Source: Irpex lacteus (taxonomy: Eukaryota; Basidiomycota; Agaricomycetes; Polyporales; Irpicaceae). Taken from it: DNA of 64,000 bases. Shown piece by piece: positions 10,703 through 22,407 of this stretch. A model generated the notes under the pieces. The model searched no databases. It worked only from the letters and a program-made list of their open reading frames with translations, and was not told the DNA's origin. The stretch spans positions 930,001-994,000 of the forward strand of contig MQVO02000008.1 of the NCBI GenBank assembly GCA_001986395.2. The letters are read 5' to 3'. Numbering within the stretch: the stretch's first letter is position 1; the number at the start of each line of letters is the position of its first letter. The position numbers were made by a program, and so were the translations under genes.

Positions 10703-11515
10703 TTAATTGGCAGAAATATCCAGGAGATCTCTGTCGTCAGCAAGGGCAAACCGACAAAAGAAATGTAAGAGGCGAACAGGAGCTGAAATGCGAGCATTTT
10801 TGATGGGAATGAATACAAAGATGGGAGGAAGGCGGCTGGGGGTCAAAGGGAGGGCGGTGAAGGAAATGGAGCTCTTGGTACCGCCAATAACACCCTTGAT
10901 GACATACGGGTGCATTTGGTTCCCACATGCTGTAGTGTCATCAACGTAGATGGTTGAGCCAACACCCACTCGCTTTTCGGTGTTGCCAAGGCGCCATGAC
11001 AACATTCGATCCGTGCTAAGGACTAGCAGGCGGACACCAGGGTTGTGACGGCGATTTACCGAGGTAGTGCTGGACAGAACGTCTGAGTTGTCGTCCTCAA
11101 ACACACTACGTTCTGTGGTGTTCCCAGAGTTCATCCTAGCCTCAAGTAACCCGGGATATCTACCAACAGCAGCTCTCCCTCCTTCAATATCCAACATCGC
11201 AACTTCCTCTCTGTAGCTCCCAATGGCCTCCAGGGCAGCAGGAAAGGTTTGAGGGAACGAGTTTGTTGATGAAGGAGTACCAGGGCGTTGATTATGGAGT
11301 TCTCCGTAGTCATAAGAGCCACGATGAGGATCAGTTGGGTCATCAAATACATGATGGCCGGTAGCGAGGTGGTGGTTCTGATCTGCGGCTGGGTTGTCGG
11401 AACAGAGCCATGCGTAATCCCAGCTCATCGTGTCGACAGGATCGGGATAACGTTTAAGTGTGTGGGGATCATAAGGAGTAGGGCGAGGTCCGACCGACAT
11501 GGTGTTGAAGTTCAA
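10703..11515 (-). CDS. Hypothetical intronless ORF, 270 residues
   Basis: A single open frame from ATG at 11515 (alternative ATG at 11500) to 10703. Its N-terminal half is rich in Pro, Asp, Tyr and His (MSVGPRPTPYDPHTLKRYPD; SWDYAWLCSDNPAADQNHH). The middle carries the more structured-looking RHNPGVRLLVLSTDRMLSWR and VGVGSTIYVDDTTACGNQMH, and the C-terminus is more hydrophobic. No signal peptide, transmembrane segment or known motif was recognised. It sits alone in about 3 kb of AT-rich DNA whose right side ends in a sequence resembling the foldback terminus, so it may be a passenger of a decayed element, or an ordinary orphan gene. A 3' intron could shorten the C-terminus. Confidence 0.5.
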   Translation of the reverse strand: MNFNTMSVGPRPTPYDPHTLKRYPDPVDTMSWDYAWLCSDNPAADQNHHLATGHHVFDDPTDPHRGSYDYGELHNQRPGTPSSTNSFPQTFPAALEAIGSYREEVAMLDIEGGRAAVGRYPGLLEARMNSGNTTERSVFEDDNSDVLSSTTSVNRRHNPGVRLLVLSTDRMLSWRLGNTEKRVGVGSTIYVDDTTACGNQMHPYVIKGVIGGTKSSISFTALPLTPSRLPPIFVFIPIKNARISAPVRLLHFFCRFALADDRDLLDISAN

Positions 11516-13192
11516 GTTGCAAATGAGCGCCTGTCGACTATGACGTGGAAAGATTTGATGGGTCCAATGCGGACTTAACGTTGTTAGGTGCCATTGAATT
11601 CAGCGGATGGCAGATATTACATGTGAATAAGCAGGAGGGTTGAACACTTGTAGTCAATTCATTTCCCTGCCACTCACTTATGCACTGAAAGTTGATCATA
11701 ACAGTAGAACAGGAGTATTACATGTAAAGAGCAGTAGTGTAGTCGTCATATTAACAATGAACATTCGCAGGCAAGTATATGAATTCAACCGATCATGTTT
11801 GCAGCCAAGATGATATATATGTTGTCTGATGCTTGGTAAAACATATATACTATATAAAAACCCACAATATGGCTTATTTGTAAAACAAGGTAATGGATAA
11901 TCTGGCAGCCATTTTTGTATGTTCTGTATGGAACCCGGCTTTCGAACCAATTTGCGCAGTACTCAAACTCTACGTGCCAACCGCTGCTATGCCATAGGAT
12001 TTTTGATATGCTGATTGGGAATATGTAATATTCACAAGGCATATCGAGAATGTTTGCGAAATGTCAAGTTTTGCTAATACTATTGTCTATCGTTGTGTAG
12101 TGATAATATATGCTATCTGTGGCCCAAGGACATGCTCTATCTGCAGACCTTGATATAATACACATGAAATGTATGCAAACCTGCGTTAATAATCCATCCG
12201 CATACTTGCTCCACATGTTATCTGGTAGCCGATATATACTGGCAGGATTAATCAAATGTCAACCGATGCAACCGACATTTATTTTCACATACTCTATCTG
12301 TCTGCCATTTAGATAACACATATGCAAAACGATGTCATATTCTAAATGCGAGCTGGTCACAATGTATGTGAGAAACACTGTCAACTAATGACAAGTAATC
12401 ATTACGGGTGTCAACTACCAAGTCACTGTTACCTCCGATGCATGTATATTGCTACCACCGGCAGTGCACAGGATAGCCAATGCTCGGCCACAAGGACATC
12501 TGGGAACCCAGCTCATATCAAGCTGCTGACAAGCATCAACAGTTTCAGGTGTGAATAGTGGCATCTGTGGATAGCCGATTTCTTCTTTACTTATTCAAAG
12601 TTCAACATGTGCATAGCTCTTCAATGCTCACAGATATTTTAAGAATGACAGCCTGTCACAATATGTTGCTTCCGCTTGCTGTAACTGGCCAGCACATAGG
12701 CAAGAACAGGTACCTAGTTTCAATCAACTGCTTCAGTATCCCCTGGATGTGACGATTGGGGTAATTGCTTTCAGCCTGATGCCAAAATGAAACTCATGAA
12801 GAGATTGCCTACTAGCAGAAAATACTGCATTAAGTACTGTTTATCCCAGTACTCCACATACTGCATCTGCAGAACACTGCATTATACACATATGCAAACC
12901 TGTGACATGCAACACCTGCAAACCGTCGTTGTCTCTAGCAATATGTGCAAATCGGTAAAGAGGATATTCTTTGTGTAGTATGTGGACCTGACATTAAATT
13001 TTGGTGTATATATTCATTACAAGACACTATGTGTCGGTTTACTGACATAACATGCTTATTCGGGTGGCATCGGATATCATGCAAAACAAGGTAGTTATGA
13101 CCGGCAGCTGGCATATACTATAAGGTATATTTGACTGATTCATAAGCGTTATTGACATTCTTCTCAAGTCTGATAAGGCTATCTCCGCCCCG
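11516..13192. other. AT-rich non-coding DNA ending in a foldback-terminus relic
   Basis: No gene seen. Repeated phrases such as CATATGCAAACCTG, ATGCAAAACGATG and CTGCAAACCG match the style of the right arm of the foldback element. The last part, 13,052-13,118, resembles that element's right end (separate entry). Confidence 0.4.
13052..13118. mobile_element. Relic of a foldback-element right terminus
   Basis: The segment shares TATTCGGGTGGC-TCGG, then CATG, then GGTAGTTATGACC and GCATATA, in the same order and spacing as positions 55,005-55,070 at the right end of the palindromic element. No matching left end was found nearby, so this is a partial or highly diverged copy. Confidence 0.55.
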
Positions 13193-15807
13193 ATGCTATT
13201 GGGCGACAGAATCGACGACTCTCGCGAGGCCGTTGTGAGCGACGTTGGTTCGGCCGTCCCTCAAGTGGGACTCCAGTGGTTCAAGGACAACATTTTGCCC
13301 TCGCTCCCCGTCGGCCTCGATCTACTATCTATCATAAAGGAACTTGAAGGTCGAGAAATAATCACGTCCGAAGGGGTTCTGGCACTGTTCGAGACTACAC
13401 CGGCCAATGCCAAAGCGCACGAGGACAATGTATTCAAGCCGTGGGAGTCTGTTGCAGCACAAATAGGACTTGCAGCCAAGGCACGTTTGAATGCGGAACC
13501 AAAGGTGGTGTTCCAATACAATCCTCATCGCGTGTCCACATCACTACGTCGCAACGACAAAACACGACCGGATGGGTACAGCATTTATAAGGACCACTTT
13601 TGCTACAGAGAGATGCGGGCCTCCAGGAAAGCCTCATGGGAGCAGATCGTGGTCCCAGGAGAGTTTAAGAAGGTTAAAAACGCTGAGAATACGAACGATG
13701 TGCGTAATTTCACATATCTCTCTACTTACTGTCTCTTACTGTACCCCTCTGCGCACACACAAGAACATCGCGAAGATTCTTTGGTCTTTCCGCCACATTA
13801 TGCACGAGGATCCTCGTCGTCGCTTCGTCGTTGGATTCACAATAGAGGACACAGAGATGCGCCTATGGTATGGTAGCCGTACGGACGTGTTAGTCACCGA
13901 GCCTTTCGACTTCACTCGTGTGAGTGCAGTCCTCTAACTCATGATATTTCGTCCTCCATCGCTCACCAGAATAATATCTGTTAGGACCACGAGACGTTGA
14001 TTCACTTCTTCTTGTCGCAAATGTACGCCGCCGAGCATGAACTCGGCTACGACCCCACGATACAAATATCCAAAGACCAGAGCAGATACAAGAATAAGTT
14101 CGACATCACCATTCATCACGTTGAACGGGGTGCCGTCGGGACGGATACCAACTCAATCGACACGTCAAAATTGAAGACTGTGGTATTCCGTACGGAGACA
14201 TTGGTGTCTGACGTTGGAGCAGAGGCCATGAGGAGTCGAGGAACACGCGTTTGGACGGCGCGGGAGCTGGGTCGACACGGAGAGGTGCAAGGGCCTCTGA
14301 TGGTAATCAAGGACTACTGGGTGGATCACTACATGAGTAGGGAAGCAGATACTTACGCAAGGATTCTTGACGACGCCCAGACAGAAGCCGATAGGGACAT
14401 TCTCAAACGGCATCTTCTGACTCCAGTGTACTTTGGGGATGTCGTCATAGATGGGCAGAGAGACAATACCCTGAGTCTCCTACGTAGAGGCGCGGCTGTC
14501 CCAAGTGACACGGCATATCCTACGATCCATGGTGATGACTCATACATACAGCCGATGCTCTTTCACGAGAAGTCGCATCATCGCATCGTGTTTCTGGAGT
14601 ACTGTGTCCCCATTTCCCGCCTTAATTCAGGCCGCGAAGTGCTCTCGATCGCTATGCAGGTTACGGACGGTGAGCACCAGAGTTCATACACCGAATCACC
14701 CTGTAACTGACACACTCTCATAAGCTTTGAAGGTGTTACATTCTATTGGCTGGCTCCATAGGGATATCAGCGCCGGTAATGTGATGGAATTTAAGGGGGT
14801 AGCGAAAATAGGTGACCTTGAATATGCGAAGAAGATGATCGACCCAACGACCCACGAGCATGGGCGTTCACCGGTAATGTCCTCTAGTCTCTCTGCATCT
14901 GCACACAGATTCTCATGTCGCTACCTAACAGGGAACCCCGATGTTTCAGTCCATTGAAGCGCGTTCTCACAGCTACGAGTTCCTACGTGTCCAAGAAGAG
15001 CGGCTCGATCGGGATGCCTTTATAGCAATGCTCCTCTCGGCAAACAAGTCTAGTCCTTCTCAATCTCCAACTTTGTTCCGATACAACCCTCTACATGATC
15101 TGGAGTCACTTTGGTGGCTTGTTGTCTGGCTTCTACTTGTCAGAAGGATGGAGAAAGACGATCGCGCATACGAGCTTCGCCAACAACAAGTCGTTTTCTA
15201 TGACCGTCTTTACAGAGACATGGCCTTCCGCGTAAAAGCTTTCAAAACCTCGCACACTTTCGCACAAGGACAAGTCACTGTTCATCACAAACTCGCGAGC
15301 GTCGCCACTATGCTGGAGATGCTACGAAGTCAATTTGTTGTCAACTATGCTGAAGCTGAAATCGATCCCGTGACGATAGGCCCGACTGTCGGAGCCCAAG
15401 TTGCAGAGCTTATGTCACTTGGGTTTGAACACCTCGGTGCGAAGTTCGAGGGAAGTGCCGACGTACAATTCCATATAAAGCAGCTCCATCGAAGAATGAA
15501 AATTTCCCCAGAGCAGGCGGCGGCGGCGGCGGCATATCTTCCCGGGTTATCTATCGATTCCTCTGCAGCAGCAGGGGCAAAGAAGCAGGGTCCCGTTCCT
15601 AGTATAGATGCGCTACGGGATAGCGTGAATAAACTGAAGATTGAGCCGCTCACGAATGTAGAGGAGGAGGACGACAACGACAACGAGAGGGAGGCGATAG
15701 ATGGGGACGAAGTCGAGACTACGGGCGGGGGAAAGGCGAAGGCCCAAGGGAAAGGCGAAGACGAAGGGAAAGGGGAAGGCGATAGAGAAAGACGCATAGT
15801 CTCCTAG
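13193..15807 (+). CDS. FunK1-type fungal protein kinase (copy 1)
   Basis: Five exons (13193-13699, 13764-13919, 13985-14669, 14725-14873, 14932-15807) join in phase to give about 790 residues. Catalytic features: LMVIKDYW with a candidate ATP-binding Lys, the catalytic loop HRDISAGN, and DLEYAKK in the metal-binding position, where canonical kinases have DFG. GTPMFQSIEA follows in the activation segment, then LFRYNPLHDLESLWWLVVW, a hallmark of the basidiomycete FunK1 family (Pfam Pkinase_fungal). The N-terminal part (VPGEFKKVKNAENTND, RRFVVGFTIEDTEMRLWYGS) also fits that family. The C-terminus is low complexity, acidic then Lys/Gly-rich. Substrates are unknown. The frame is open upstream of ATG 13193 through SAP, and copy 2 has a short extra first exon, so the true start may lie upstream. 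Its sister gene at 24,534-27,272 is in the opposite orientation. Confidence 0.9.
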
Positions 15808-18525
15808 TCTCCGGGACTCGTGCGACATCTTACTTGGAGCTCCGACTTGTTCAACTTTATCCAGGGTCAGTGTATGATGAGAAGATCAGCCGCATATTTG
15901 TTTGTCGTTTGTGTCCATGTCCAGTGGTGCGTCGCAGGCCACGTACTGGCCGAGTAACTTGAGTAATAAGTGAAGCAACATCCTCGGGACCGACAGAGTA
16001 CTTGCTTATCTACTGGATAATATTCGTAGCATTTTGTTCGCTCGTCTGAGTTTAATGCTTGGAGCACCGGGATGCTTGGCATTATTGACTCTTTACACTT
16101 GAGGCGGGGGATGCGCGAGGAAGGGACGGACGTTTCAACGAGCCAGAGGGTGTCAAATGAGGAGGTCGCTCGAGACGACGTCGGCCAAGTCGATATAGCG
16201 AAGAGTCACGGTGTACCAATTCCTAACCACATAGGTACACTAGCGGAAATTCAGAGTGGCGGGCTAGGTTCTAGCCAGGTAGTATCAGAACTGGAACATC
16301 CATTCGAGGAATTACACCCCGAGCAACTTCAAACGAATATTTTAGAAACATTCACAAGGGCTTCTAGTGAGCGATACACACACCGGTCAATCTATCTCGT
16401 AGGTGCACATGCCAGTGGACGTGAACATCCAAGGACTCCAGATTTTCATTCTACTCATAAATGGTGCGACGGCGGCGGAGAGGAGGAGAGTGCCTCAGGT
16501 TCAAGCGCGAGAGAGCGAAGTGAGTTCCCGGTGCTCAGTCCGCGAACTCGTTCGGCCCGCGACTTCAGAGTAGAGAGTCGACTGAGTGATAGAGAACAGT
16601 CTGAACGCGAGGACTCTGCGCAGAGTTCTACAAGTATAGATATCGATGTCAGCCTTGTGTCACTTCCATAAAAAAGAGAGAGATGAGATATACGCACGGC
16701 TCGTCGAATCGGATGGCTCGGAAGAGGACCCTCGCGTGAAGAGAGCTCGAAGCTTTGATGTGGAGCGGGGCCCTCGCGTCTCAAATCGGACCTTTCCATT
16801 TGCTCGTTCCTGTGGTCGGCCTTGCGATGCTTTCGGTCTCACATTCAAAGAGATAGACCCGATTTGCCTTGAGAGTCGAGGAGTATGGGAGCTGAGAGAA
16901 GTTGAGGAGTGGTCTTGCCGTACTGTCCTAGCACCGTCAAACATACCCTCTCGACCGTCGGATTGAAACCCACGTTGATGAAGCCTCGGAAATTGTCGTC
17001 GGTGGAGAATCGAAGAGACGCAGGATGGGCCTCAGAGGATTTGCTCGCAGAGACCGTAAGGTCCTCGGTGTGCATATGGGGCTACGGGTACTTGGACCAA
17101 GGTAGATATTCCAAGAGCTAGACTGTGCAGAAGTCACAATCCTTTCCTATGATCCTATCAGCACCACGTCCCAGTTAGCCGACTACCAGATTCGACTTGT
17201 GCAATGTGCTCCTCGTATCAACGTCCATCACCGGGCCTTCAAACGCGTTCCTGTGGTCATCCTCACTCGTTCCAGGTTCGTATAGTTGAGTTGGGAAGCA
17301 TGAGTAGGGGCACGACTAGGAGCGTACTGTCCTAGCACGGTCAAATATCCCCTTGGCTATCACCTAGAAACGGCGGTGGTGAAAGAGTCTGGTTGAACAG
17401 CCAAAGAGGCGAGGTGGGTCTAAGAGGACTTGCGCGAAGAACCCGTGACGGTTTGAATCTGCTGACGGAGCGAGGACAGTCCTAGCCTCATCAGCACCCC
17501 CATTGAGCGAGCACAAAAAGATTTGACTTACTGTCATTGAACGGAGAATACATCGCGAGTCAAGCAAGTCAAGCGAACGTTCATCTTTATTTTGCGGTGT
17601 CGTTCGGCATTGACTTCAGAGAAGAGTCGCCCGGTAAGTCGTCCTCCGCTCTCGCATCTCGTCCTCGTCCTCTGGGCCCCTCCCTCCAAAATCCTAGAGA
17701 ACCACATCAATCCACAACGCAAAAAGAGGCATACGTACAGCTCGTCGTTCTAACCGAGCTTGTGGACCGGAGCATTTGTAATCAGCGCCTTGCAAAGATT
17801 CGACTCGTCACGAGAGTTGAGAAGCCGGGGTTCGTACAGTTGAGTTGAGTGGTACGAGTATGGGACGAGGCCGTCTTGCCGTACTTTCCTAGCCCCGTCA
17901 AATATACCCTCTCGACCGTCCGAGTCGGATTAGAACGTATGTTGACAAAGCCGCGTTATGCTCGGAAACTGTCGTCCTCGGTGAAGTTTAGAGAGTCAAC
18001 GAGATGAGGTGGCTCCAGAGTTACTCGAAGAGACCGTGACGGTCTACGTCTACTGCTGGAACGAGGCGAATATCAGAATGCCGAATGCCACGCTCGATAT
18101 TTCACTGACACTGGGAATATAGAGGAGGGAGTCCGACTGCACAATCCCAACCTGTTAGTGTCACAGTTAACTGACTGCCAGAAGATTTGACCTACCGTTA
18201 TTGGAGGAAGGTCGTTCGTCATTCGAGCGAGTTTTGCTTCGAATCCGCCTGCAGAGATAGAGAAGGAGGGGCCCCGCCTGACCATCCGATAACTGTTGTT
18301 GCGATTCGAGAGTTTCTCGAAGTCGATCCCTCCAACAGTCCTAGAAAACCCCATCAACTCACAACACAGAAACCACGCACTCACCCATCCATCAGAATAA
18401 GCCCAGCACCGAACGTCAAACGCCAAACGTGCACGACCGTCGGGGAGAGCAGAAAAATAACATAAACCACTACACAGATACGTACACCTCCCTCTTCTGG
18501 CCACATCGCACGGCTCTTGGAATTT
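15808..18525. repeat. Gene-poor region with three degenerate copies of a ~0.5-kb repeat
   Basis: The phrase TACTGTCCTAGCACCGTCAA and the following AATCGAAGAGACGC...GACCGTGA... recur, diverged, near 16,920, 17,326 and 17,876. CCAGTTAGCCGACT/AGTTAACTGACTGCCAGA (17,170 and 18,168) and TCCCTCCAA-A-TCCTAGA-AACC (17,683 and 18,325) also recur in the same order. The copies are strongly decayed. Open frames here change with the repeat and are not convincing as genes. Confidence 0.5.
16072..16671 (+). CDS. Dubious ORF, 199 residues
   Basis: An open frame with a Glu/Arg/Ser-rich C-terminal half (REDSAQSSTSIDIDVSLVSLP at its end). No family resemblance, no splice context, and it lies inside the degenerate-repeat region. 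It could be the 5' part of a decayed gene. Listed because it is the longest frame between kinase 1 and GAR1. Confidence 0.2.
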   Translation: MLGIIDSLHLRRGMREEGTDVSTSQRVSNEEVARDDVGQVDIAKSHGVPIPNHIGTLAEIQSGGLGSSQVVSELEHPFEELHPEQLQTNILETFTRASSERYTHRSIYLVGAHASGREHPRTPDFHSTHKWCDGGGEEESASGSSARERSEFPVLSPRTRSARDFRVESRLSDREQSEREDSAQSSTSIDIDVSLVSLP

Positions 18526-19718
18526 TTATGACCCCCTAAACCCACCTCTACCTCTAAACCCTCCCCCACCTCCACCACCTCTCCCAAACCCGCCCCTACT
18601 CGGGGCACCACGTCCGCCGCCAAACCCTCCTCCTCCTCTACCACCTCCAAATCCACCGCGTCCGCCGCGGCTGCCACCGAAAGACCCGCCGCGAGGAGCA
18701 CCGCGTCCGAAGCCACCTCGTCCTCGTGGGGCTCCGCGTCCGCCGCCTGGGCCTCCGCGGCCGCCGCGTTTTTTGACTACAAAAGGAGGGGGAGAGGGGT
18801 GTTTGTAAGTATTTGGTAGTCTTAAGCGCATATATCCACAAAACAGCAAGTATAAACCAAGAGATGGTACTCACCACCCCCAACAACCTTCGGCTTCGGC
18901 AAGAACCTCTCCAGCGGTAGGACCTTCTCAGCACTGATGTACACTTTGTCGCCGGGCTTGAAGGAGGTGGCTTGGACGCCGGCGGAGTCGAGCATGGAGA
19001 CGGAGAAGTAGACGGAGGTGATGGGGCCGAGGATTTCGTCGAGTTTGCCTATTTGGATTGGGGCTGTGGGGAGGGGAGGTAAGTTCAGTGAAGTGGTGGG
19101 AGTTGTAGGGAGGAGAGAGGGAGGGAGGGGAAGATGGAGAGGGAGGGAGTTGTAAGGAGGGAGGGAGGAAGACAGAGGAGGTACGCACCACTAGCGTTAG
19201 GATCCTTGGCGGAGAGGTAGATGGGAGCGTTGAAGTGGGGTACTTGGTTCGTTAGTGATGATTGGCAGAGCATTTGTGATTCGACGGCGTGGACGAAGGT
19301 GCCGACCTCTGTGTGTCGTACGGAAGAGTGAATTGTCCGCAAAAAGTGTGAGAAACGAGGTTTCGGACAGGTAGTTCAGCGACGATGTTTGAAAGATGGG
19401 TGTATGCGTCCACGGTGACATATCAAGGTGGATGCGTGTGTGCATCGTTGCGGTTATCCGGTGGGCGGGAGGAGAGAGAGAACAGGTTGTTGGGTGGTGC
19501 CAGTCATGAGCAAAGATTAAAAGACAGAGCATACAGCAAACGCACCGAGAACATGTTCAGGCGGACCCTCGTCTCTCCTTTGAAACCCTCCTCGTCCACC
19601 ACCTCTCCCTTCAATCACCAAGCACGCACCGTCCGTCAATTCGCCTTCTGGATCAAAGTAAAACAGACCACACACCTCCGCCTCGTCCACCAGAGAAGCC
19701 ACGGCCGCCTCTGCTCAT
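18526..19718 (-). CDS. gar1: H/ACA ribonucleoprotein complex subunit GAR1
   Basis: Nucleolar RNA-binding protein of the H/ACA snoRNP, which guides pseudouridylation of rRNA; GAR1 binds the Cbf5 pseudouridine synthase. Five exons join in phase. An N-terminal GAR segment ([15 protein letters not shown], split by an intron) leads to [12 protein letters not shown]. The conserved core follows ([66 protein letters not shown]), then a long C-terminal Arg/Gly/Phe tail from about 18,780 down to 18,526. Length is about 220 residues, normal for the family. The start at 19718 is chosen because it opens the first GAR box. This is the only clear housekeeping gene in the window and shows no sign of decay. 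Confidence 0.95.
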
Positions 19719-20854
19719 TTTTTGTCTTGTCGGTGTTGAGAGGTTGGTGGCTGTCGAGAGCAATAAAAGGTTCGAAGACGGCGAGAGCGAAAATCCATTT
19801 CGGTGAATTGTTATGGGCGTCTACATTTTGATGAACGCTCAAAATAATTGCCGAAATGGTGCCGCGCGTCGGTGTAAGTAATCATTCAAGTTATACTGTG
19901 GCAGACTGGCCACGACGTTTGACTACGATGTAAGTATACAGTTGCTGCCAGGCTCAGCGCACTTTTCATAGATATTTAGTCATGACAAGCTACGTTGGTG
20001 GATATAACAAGTATAACCGTAGTGCACCGCCGCGGCCGAGGCCTCGAATCTTGACCACAGTTGTCGCATCTTACAATAAGTATCACTGGAGGTAAGTGGC
20101 AGAGCCCTTCTCCAGTCCACGATAGTTCACGCTCAACATGCCATACGTTGTAGATAAACCTATACATACATCTGTTTGCTGAATATAGGCCATCTGTTTG
20201 ACCATCCTGTCATGCTGGCATTCTCGTGAGTCTCCAGACATGGCCTGGACGACTATTCGCCCCCGTAATCTCACTGATATGGGAAAATAGCCTCGTTAAG
20301 AGGTGAGTCTCCCGGAATTTGATGATACAGGTGGTCAGCGACAATGTGGAGATTCACAACGCCTTCATCCAAGGGTGCTTGACTGACGCTGCTCTAGGTG
20401 TGATAATACTACGAAGTGCTGAGGTACGTGAATCTCACCGTTGGAAATTTTACCGTCAGCTAATCACAGTTCCGTCGCTAGTAGGACCTTCTGCCCATAC
20501 GAGGGGTACAGTCAATGTGTTTGCGATTAGTCAGGTAAACATGGCATCGCGAAACTCCCCTCAGGACTCACTTATTTTTGAGCTCGACTCGGCCGGAGTG
20601 CTTTCCCCAGGCCTAGGATGGATCGTGTCGACGTCGGTAGCTCCACCACGTCATAACAATCACATCCGACCATCTCTCAGGCTCTCAACAGTCGTGCCAA
20701 TCGAACTCTGAGCTTCTCTCCGTGACAGATAGATCTAGAAGTTGGTACCCCTCCAAGCAGTCGTACATGCACAGAGTCCGCCACAAAAGGAAACGGGTTA
20801 GAGAGTGCAAATGTGAAGACTCGAAACTTTCGCGCCGTGCATGGAGCACCTGCC
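19719..20854. other. Intergenic stretch, no gene recognised
   Basis: The longest frame (20,319-20,711, plus strand) has no recognisable motif or splice partner. The part next to 19,719 presumably holds the GAR1 promoter, but no specific element can be named. Confidence 0.4.
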
Positions 20855-22385
20855 ACCGCTGTCACAGTATACGTACAAATCACGGTACCATCTCTGCTGT
20901 ATTTCGACCGTAAATCGTGCTAATGTTGCGTACTGCTACCTAGGACCGTGGACTCATCAGGAAGGCGATCTCCGATAGATCCCGCATCATGATCATATGC
21001 ATGCTCAGTCACCTCACCTCACCTCTCCGTATTCACATCATCCTGGATTTATCACTCCTCGACGAGCGGTCTCGCAGCTCCGTACTGGACGAACGGAGCG
21101 GCCGTTCACAAATATGCACCGCATCTCAGGTGGGCCAGTCTTCGCTACCTCTAACATCCCCGAGGTATTCGAAGGCGACTGCTGCTGCTAAGCCAGTGGA
21201 GCTGACGAGATTTCATCACAGTGCGTACACTGTGACCAGAATAACCTGACTCGATGCCTGCCTCTCTGTGATACGCGAGAAACGTCCCGTCCACAAACAC
21301 AAACACAACCAAAACCAAAACCAAAACAAGAACAAAACCACACCATCGTCAGTATCGTCCATTCGCCTAACGCGTCCACTATCACTATCACTATCCCGGG
21401 CCGTCTACGAAGGTAACCCTTCCTTTTCTTCCTTCCTAAATTTCATTCCTCCCAGACCTATCAAACCTGACGATCTCATGCCTGGGAATGGCTCCTCAAG
21501 AACAGGTCGGAGGGTCTTCATACAAATAGTATCACTCCCTCCTTCGTCCTTGGGAGTGCCCTCATCCTTGCAAGCTCCTCGCCCTAGCGGGCCTCACAGT
21601 ACGCGTAAAAATCACAGGTATCGTCTCTCTGCCGCTGTATTTCGATCATAAATCGTGACTCGTGGCTGATGTTGCGTACCGCTATCTAGGACCGTGGGGC
21701 GATCTCCGACAGATCCCGCATCATGCCAGTGATCAGTCACCTCTCTGTACTAGTATTCCCGGGCCCATCGTCCTTGTTTATAAAAACCTGAGGGGGATTT
21801 ATCGTTCCTCGATGAGCTGTGACGATAGTGCTTCAAGTACCCTCACGGCTTCGTACTGGACGAACGAAGCGGACTCGGACATTCACAAATATCAAACCAC
21901 ATCATTCGAAGTGTTTGGGGAATCACTTGCTGCTAGAAGCTGAACAGCAGAAACTTCCTAAAGTTCATCACAGTGCGTACATCTCATTCTGCCCTACACC
22001 GTGACATCCTAACAGATTGGAACAATCTGACTCAATAACCTTCCGTCACCGCGCGAGTAATTCCTGGTATAGTGGTCCCGTCTACGTCATTGGATCTTCA
22101 TGTGAATCCACGGCTGACACAAATCAAAACCACGCAATCGTAAGTATCTTTCAATGACTTCACTATCACTATCCTGGGCCGTCTACGAAGATAACCCTTT
22201 CTTTCATTCCTCCCAGACCTGACATCGAACCAGATGCCTCCAAAAACGATCTCATGCCTATTTGACGTGCAGGGAAAGGCCTAAGAATAGGTCGCAGGCC
22301 CAGTTACTTATGCTCTGCATACAAATAGTATCACTCCCTCTCCTTTGTGCTCAGGAGAACCCTCATTCTCGCAAGTTCTACGTCT
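20855..22385 (+). repeat. Tandem segmental duplication, two ~0.75-kb copies
   Basis: Copy 1 (about 20,855-21,600) and copy 2 (about 21,600-22,385) share, in order, GCTGTATTTCGA, TGATGTTGCGTACCGCTA/TAATGTTGCGTACTGCTA, GGCGATCTCCGA-AGATCCCG, CGTACTGGACGAACG, TTCATCACAGTGCGTACA, CACTATCACTATCC-GGGCC, CATACAAATAGTATCACTCC and TCTCGCAAG. No ORF is conserved between the copies, so the duplicated DNA is non-coding. The second copy abuts the start of the DUF6533 gene at 22,408. Confidence 0.8.
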
Positions 22386-22407
22386 CCAACTCACCAGGAC
22401 TATTACA

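Noticed and set aside
15345..15828. Ser-rich minus-strand ORF over the end of kinase 1
   Set aside because: Antisense of the low-complexity acidic and basic C-terminus of the kinase.
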